Assembly (NCBI GenBank): GCA_020025395.1
Contig: JAHHSE010000050.1
Span: 1 to 9,342 of the forward strand
DNA: 9,342 nucleotides
Reading direction: 5' to 3'
DNA from: Oscillospiraceae bacterium
GTDB taxonomy: Bacteria > Bacillota > Clostridia > Oscillospirales > Oscillospiraceae
A program made the translations under genes and the position numbers. Under the pieces are notes generated by a model. The model saw only the letters and a list, made by a program, of their open reading frames with translations, made no database searches and was not told the DNA's origin. Below, one piece after another: positions 6,237 through 9,342 of the stretch (positions are counted from its first letter, which is position 1; every line of letters starts with the position of its first letter).

Positions 6237-7532
6237 TTATTTCAGCCGCTGGGGAATGATTGCGTTGGAAATCAAATCCTCATAGCTCTGCCGCCTGACA
6301 ATCAAATCGCTCTGCCCCTCCTTTACCAGAACCACGGCGGGAATGGGGCTGCTGTTGTAATTAGAGGCCATGGAGAAGCCGTAGGCCCCGGTGGAGAACA
6401 TGGCCAGAATGTCCCCCGGCTCGGCCTTGGGCAGCTTGGCATCCCGCATGAGGATATCCCCGGACTCACAGCATTTTCCGCAGACAGTGACCGCCTCCTC
6501 GGCGGGGGCGTCGGCCTTGTTTGCGATCACACCGGTATAGACGGCCTGATAGAGGGCGTGGCGGATGTTGTCGGTCATGCCTCCGTCCACCGAGAGATAT
6601 TTCCGGACGCCGGGAATGTCCTTAATGGAACCGATGGTGTAAAGATTAATGCCGGCCTCCGCCACAATGGAGCGGCCCGGCTCCACCACCAGGGCGGGTC
6701 GTTCAAAGCCCTCTCTCTGACAGAAGGCGGCGATTTTTTCCATGACGGGAGCCAGGAAATAGTCAAAGGGCTGACGGACCTCGTCGGTATAGGTAACCCC
6801 AAAGCCTCCCCCCAGATTCAGCTCGGTCATGTCGCAGCCAAAGCGCTCCCTGGTCTGTTTCATCAGATCCAGAACGGTGTCAACGGCCTCCAGATAGGGA
6901 CGGACCTCAAAAAGCTGGGATCCCACATGGAAATGGACCCCCAAAAAGTCCACATAAGGGGAGTGAATGGCGGCCTCAATGGAGGGGAAGATGATGTCAT
7001 CGTCCATGGGCAGCCCGAATTTGGAGTCCTTTTTTCCGGTGATGATATAGTCGTGGGTGTCAGCCTGGACACCGGGAGTCACCCGATAGAGGACCTTGAC
7101 CCGTTTCTTTCGGGCCGCGCAGATCTTCTCGATCAAGGCCAGCTCCTGGGGGGAGTCGATGATGATTCGTCCGATGCCGTATTGGATGGCCAGCTCCAAC
7201 TCGGAAGGGAGCTTGTTGTTTCCGTTGAATTCGATCCGCTCGGGGGGAAAGCGGGAGGAAATGGCGGTGTAAAGCTCCCCGCCGGAGACCACATCAATGC
7301 ACATCCCCTCCCTGGCTGTCAGAGCCAGCATGGCGGGGGTGCAGAAGGCCTTGCAGGCATAGGCCGCACGGCTTCCGGGCCACTTCTCCAAAAAGGAGGT
7401 GCGAAGCGCCGCAAACCGACTGACAATATCGGTTTCCGAAAGGACATAGAGGGGGGTTCCGTACTGCTTGGCCAGCTCCAGGGTATTGCAGCCATCAAAG
7501 TACAGGATCCCGTCTTTCACTTCTTTTATCAC
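6237..7532 (-). CDS. lysA: Diaminopimelate decarboxylase
   Basis: This PLP-dependent enzyme converts meso-diaminopimelate to L-lysine and CO2, the last step of lysine synthesis. Counting from the GTG at 7532, the protein has 431 residues. It is an alanine-racemase-like barrel carrying PLP-Lys61 in AAYACKAF, HFHVGSQ, the glycine-rich LNLGGGFGVTY, and EPGRSIVAEAG. A beta domain follows with CESGD (second-subunit Cys) and YGFSMASNYN. These are diagnostic of LysA among the group IV decarboxylases. The start is ambiguous. GTG 7532 has AGGGAGGA (7540-7547) at 7 bases and gives a family-like N-terminus before DGILYFDGCNT. ATG 7562 would add ten residues (MVNLDREDSF) and has AGAGGGGGA upstream. I prefer the GTG. 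The leader from the promoter at 7672-7700 is about 130 bases and holds a 6-bp hairpin (TTCCCG 7644-7649 with CGGGAA 7657-7662), but no lysine riboswitch that I can recognise. Confidence 0.95.
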   Translation of the reverse strand: MIKEVKDGILYFDGCNTLELAKQYGTPLYVLSETDIVSRFAALRTSFLEKWPGSRAAYACKAFCTPAMLALTAREGMCIDVVSGGELYTAISSRFPPERIEFNGNNKLPSELELAIQYGIGRIIIDSPQELALIEKICAARKKRVKVLYRVTPGVQADTHDYIITGKKDSKFGLPMDDDIIFPSIEAAIHSPYVDFLGVHFHVGSQLFEVRPYLEAVDTVLDLMKQTRERFGCDMTELNLGGGFGVTYTDEVRQPFDYFLAPVMEKIAAFCQREGFERPALVVEPGRSIVAEAGINLYTIGSIKDIPGVRKYLSVDGGMTDNIRHALYQAVYTGVIANKADAPAEEAVTVCGKCCESGDILMRDAKLPKAEPGDILAMFSTGAYGFSMASNYNSSPIPAVVLVKEGQSDLIVRRQSYEDLISNAIIPQRLK

Positions 7533-7539
7533 GAATGAA

Positions 7540-7547
7540 TCCTCCCT
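7540..7547 (-). promoter_or_regulatory. Ribosome binding site that favours a GTG start for lysA
   Basis: The - strand reads AGGGAGGA, then 7 bases (TTCATTC), then GTG at 7532. If translation began at ATG 7562, this strong site would lie inside the coding sequence (encoding roughly Arg-Glu-Asp). Its quality is the main reason for choosing the shorter protein. Confidence 0.5.
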
Positions 7548-7671
7548 ATCTAAGTTTACCATGCGAGTTCCCCCTCTGCATAGTGCAAAGTATGTGCCAA
7601 TGCTTGGGAAAAGACCAAACCTGGGGAATCGGAAAGGAGTTCGTTCCCGGAGATCACGGGAATGTGCTTTT

Positions 7672-7700
7672 ATTATCCACCCCCCGCCTCTCCCTGTCAA
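7672..7700 (-). promoter_or_regulatory. Promoter of the lysA-dapF operon
   Basis: On the - strand, a perfect -35 TTGACA (7700-7695) and -10 GATAAT (7677-7672) are separated by exactly 17 bases. The spacer is GC-rich. Transcription would start near 7665. It is divergent from the riboswitch promoter, with 15 bases between the two -35 boxes. Confidence 0.8.
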
Positions 7701-7722
7701 GAAAAAGGGGAGGACTTGACAG
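7694..7722. repeat. Inverted repeat formed by the two divergent -35 boxes
   Basis: CTGTCAAG (7694-7701) is the exact reverse complement of CTTGACAG (7715-7722), with a 13-base spacer and 21 bases between arm centres. Each arm contains the -35 box of one of the divergent promoters. A further direct copy CTTGACA occurs at 7723-7729. The similarity may only reflect two consensus -35 boxes facing apart, but the arms extend beyond the six consensus bases. Confidence 0.6.
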
Positions 7723-7744
7723 CTTGACAAAATATGTATATACT
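7716..7744 (+). promoter_or_regulatory. Strong promoter of the B12-riboswitch-controlled ABC importer
   Basis: A perfect -35 TTGACA (7716-7721), a 17-base spacer and -10 TATACT (7739-7744, 5/6) predict a start near 7751, just before the cobalamin aptamer. A second TTGACA at 7724-7729 is only 9 bases from the -10 box and is not correctly spaced. Confidence 0.85.
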
Positions 7745-7761
7745 AAGTCAAACACAAAATT

Positions 7762-7926
7762 GAAACGGAAACAGTGCCGCCACAGGGCGGTTCAAAGGGA
7801 ATCGGGTGCAACTCCCGAACGATCCGGTCACTGTGAACGGGGAGGCCTCCGCGGAAAAGCCATTGTGGAAACACGAGAAGGCGCGGACGAGCTGAAGAGC
7901 CGTGAGTCAGGAAACCTGCTGTTTTT
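7762..7926 (+). promoter_or_regulatory. Cobalamin (B12) riboswitch aptamer
   Basis: The RNA shows the conserved elements in order. A TGCCGCC...GGGCGG arm begins near 7775, followed by AAAGGGAAT (7794-7802), a GGGTGCAACTCCCG hairpin (about 7804-7817), GGTCACTGTGAA (7826-7837), GCCATTGTGG (7859-7868), GAGAAGGCGCGGAC, and the B12 box GAGTCAGGAAACCTGC (7904-7919). A closing helix P1 can pair AAACAG (7769-7774) with CTGTTT (7919-7924). Such RNAs bind adenosyl- or other cobalamins and switch off B12 transport or synthesis genes when the vitamin is plentiful. The downstream terminator at 8002-8035 indicates transcriptional control. A candidate alternative fold pairs CTGTC (7958-7962) with GACAG (7999-8003) and GCCAT (7971-7975) with ATGGC (7990-7994), which would touch the terminator's left arm; that part is inference. 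Which cobalamin form it prefers cannot be settled by eye. Confidence 0.95.
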
Positions 7927-8001
7927 GTGAGAGGATGGGTACTCCGCAGAAAGTCACCTGTCTGTACAAGGCCATGCCCCCCTTGGGAAATGGCTGTGGA
8001 C

Positions 8002-8035
8002 AGTCCCGCTTTCCGTTCGGAAAGCGGGACTTTTT
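8002..8035 (+). terminator. Intrinsic terminator of the riboswitch expression platform
   Basis: AGTCCCGCTTTCCG (8002-8015) pairs perfectly with 8018-8031 (effective loop GTTC) and is followed by TTTTT at 8031-8035. It lies between the aptamer and the ribosome binding site at 8052-8060. When cobalamin is bound, transcription is expected to stop here before the importer genes. Confidence 0.93.
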
Positions 8036-8063
8036 GCGTAGACAAATAGAAAAAGGAGGACAT

Positions 8064-9080
8064 ATGAACATGAAGCACAGCAAAAAGATGGCAGTCCTTT
8101 CCCTGGCCCTGGCCCTGGGACTCACCGCCTGCGGCGGAAATCCCGCCGCAACACCGGAGGCCGGTCCCTCCGATGGGGCGGAAAATACACAGCCCCCGGC
8201 GGAGAGTCGGGCGTTTCCCTTCACCCTGACCACAAAGGATGGGCAGGAGGTCTCCTTCACCCATGTGCCTCAAAAGGTGATTGCCGCCAATTCCAATGCG
8301 GGAGATCAGCTGATGGCCCTGGGACTCAAGGATAAAATCATTGCCACCGCATATAACAACTCCGAGATCAACCCTCTATGGAACGAAGCGTATGAGGCCA
8401 TCCCGGTGGTGGCGGAAACCTATATTTCTCTGGAGACCATTCTGGACCTGGAGCCGGATTTCGTCTATGGGCGGTCCAGCTCCTTCAGTGAGAAAAACAA
8501 CACCACCCACGACACCCTGAGCGGCTACAACATCATGTCCCTCTCCTCCATTGAGGGCTACACCGTGGGGGCGGACATTGATGTTGTGTACGAGGACTTT
8601 TATAATCTGGGCCGCATCTTCCAGGTGGAGGATAAGGCGGAGGAAATCGTCAGCGCGATGAAGGCGAAGATAGCCGCCGTCGAAAAGGCGGTGGCCGGAC
8701 AGACTCCCACCCCTGTCTTTGTCTATGACATGGCCCAGGAGGGGGGCGCTTATACCTGCGGAAACAACTTCACCTCCAAGCTCATTGAGCGCGCCGGGGG
8801 CACCAACATCTTCAACGATCTGGACACTACCTGGGCCACTGTAAGCTGGGAGGAGATTGTGGAGCGTGCCCCCGAGGTCATTATCATCAACGACTATGCC
8901 GGGGACACTCTGGAGGAGAAAATCGCCCAGCTTAAGGAGAATCCCGCCCTGGCCACCGTACCCGCCATTCAGAATGACCGGATTATTTCCGTCAAGCTCT
9001 GTGAGGTCTTTGCCAGCTCCATGACCGCCGATACGGTGGAAAAGTTTTCCCACGCCTTCCATCCGGACAGCTTCCAGTAA
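8064..9080 (+). CDS. ABC transporter substrate-binding lipoprotein, probable cobalamin/corrinoid (BtuF-like)
   Basis: This 338-residue exported lipoprotein of the Peripla_BP_2 (BtuF/FepB/FhuD) fold would capture substrate outside the membrane and hand it to the permease. The N-terminus has Lys residues, a hydrophobic stretch, and the lipobox LTAC with lipidated Cys23. A Pro/Glu-rich linker follows to about residue 48. The two lobes carry the Glu-containing docking motifs of this class, ISLETILDLEPDFVYG (Glu124) and VSWEEIVERAPEVIII (Glu263/264). These pair with arginines of FecCD-type permeases. Family members bind siderophores, haem or cobalamin. The upstream cobalamin riboswitch makes a corrinoid the best guess. 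AAAAGGAGG (8051-8059) is 4 bases before ATG 8064 and 10 before the in-frame ATG 8070, so the exact start (two residues) is uncertain. The frame continuing upstream through the riboswitch is not translated. It is followed after 6 bases by the permease gene. Confidence 0.9.
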   Translation: MNMKHSKKMAVLSLALALGLTACGGNPAATPEAGPSDGAENTQPPAESRAFPFTLTTKDGQEVSFTHVPQKVIAANSNAGDQLMALGLKDKIIATAYNNSEINPLWNEAYEAIPVVAETYISLETILDLEPDFVYGRSSSFSEKNNTTHDTLSGYNIMSLSSIEGYTVGADIDVVYEDFYNLGRIFQVEDKAEEIVSAMKAKIAAVEKAVAGQTPTPVFVYDMAQEGGAYTCGNNFTSKLIERAGGTNIFNDLDTTWATVSWEEIVERAPEVIIINDYAGDTLEEKIAQLKENPALATVPAIQNDRIISVKLCEVFASSMTADTVEKFSHAFHPDSFQ

Positions 9081-9086
9081 GCGGTC

Positions 9087-9342
9087 ATGAGGCGGTTTTG
9101 CAGTCTGGTGAAGGGGCATACCCTGATTGTCTGCCTGATTCTGCTGGGACTTCTTCTGGTGTCGGTGGTTTTGGGCATTGGGATCGGCCCTGTGTCCGTC
9201 CCCTTCGGGGAGGTGTGGAAGGTGATGGGCCACCGTCTGATGGGAGCCTTCACCGGAACACAGGCCCCGCTGGAAGGGGTGCGGGAGAGCACACAAAACA
9301 TCATCTGGTTCCTCCGTGCCCCAAGGGTCATCCTGGGGGGGC
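9087..9342 (+). CDS. FecCD-family ABC permease, probable cobalamin importer subunit (BtuC-like; 3' end outside the window)
   Basis: The frame from ATG 9087 stays open to the window edge, giving 85 codons. The N-terminus MRRFCSLVKGH is followed by a membrane segment rich in Leu, Val and Ile (about residues 12-34). Then come GPVSVPFGEVWKVM and NIIWFLRAPRVILGG, which match the conserved start of FecCD/BtuC permeases, where (V/I)-W-x-L-R-x-P-R-(V/I)-(L/I) leads into the second helix. The segment between them (about residues 50-70) is longer than in E. coli BtuC but usual for Gram-positive relatives. No good Shine-Dalgarno site precedes the start, which is only 6 bases after the lipoprotein stop, so translation is probably coupled. 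It forms the transmembrane channel of the importer; a BtuD-like ATPase should follow downstream. Confidence 0.88.
   Translation, partial: MRRFCSLVKGHTLIVCLILLGLLLVSVVLGIGIGPVSVPFGEVWKVMGHRLMGAFTGTQAPLEGVRESTQNIIWFLRAPRVILGG

Noticed and set aside
6558..7538. A + strand open frame of 326 codons
   Set aside because: It is the reverse complement of lysA, whose PLP-site, EPGR and CESGD motifs are unmistakable.
7533..7665. A lysine riboswitch (L-box) upstream of lysA
   Set aside because: The leader is only about 130 bases. I see one short hairpin but none of the conserved L-box helices or junction motifs.
7723..7729. A second -35 box (TTGACA at 7724-7729) giving tandem promoters
   Set aside because: It is only 9 bases from the TATACT box, and no other -10 box lies at 16-18 bases.
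7902..8063. A possible 54-residue N-terminal extension of the substrate-binding lipoprotein
   Set aside because: It lies in the riboswitch B12 box and the terminator hairpin. The ATG at 8064 has a strong ribosome site and begins a perfect lipoprotein signal peptide.

Overview
The window looks like chromosomal DNA from a GC-rich, low-motility-type Clostridia member, most likely a gut Oscillospiraceae/Flavonifractor-like bacterium. This is inferred from SLH cell-surface domains, strong AAGGAGG Shine-Dalgarno sites, sigma-A type promoters, a eukaryotic-type hexokinase and GC-biased third codon positions. No mobile element, CRISPR array, rRNA or tRNA was found, and gene density is high.

Left part, + strand. 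Positions 3-1394 hold the 3' end of a surface protein with beta-rich tandem repeats followed by three SLH domains, closed by a 14-bp hairpin terminator. A new promoter (1519-1547) then drives a three-gene operon: hexokinase (1591-2856), a small YjdJ-type GNAT-fold protein (2873-3136) and a histidine-phosphatase-family enzyme (3136-3765, overlapping by one base). A GC-rich, possibly structured stretch follows (3766-3907), then a 17-bp terminator hairpin between convergent genes.

Middle part, - strand. The transcription order is lysA (7532-6237), dapF (6224-5367) and a DAACS-family sodium/amino-acid symporter (5266-3998). LysA and DapF are the last two enzymes of the diaminopimelate route to lysine and also control the meso-DAP supply for peptidoglycan. 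The symporter keeps the amino-group-binding Asp of the family, but the Arg that binds acidic side chains is Ala, so a neutral substrate is more likely than glutamate or C4-dicarboxylates.

Right part, + strand. A strong promoter, divergent from the lysA promoter, reads into a cobalamin riboswitch (about 7762-7926) that ends in a textbook intrinsic terminator (8002-8035). Behind it are a substrate-binding lipoprotein (8064-9080) and the first 85 codons of a FecCD-type permease (9087 to the window edge). Together these are a B12-controlled ABC importer, most simply a corrinoid uptake system of the BtuFCD type. The ATPase would lie beyond the window.

I did not find a clearly new biological system. 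The points most worth following up are the symporter's altered binding site, the unexplained structured segment at 3766-3907, and the divergent promoter pair whose -35 boxes form an inverted repeat.
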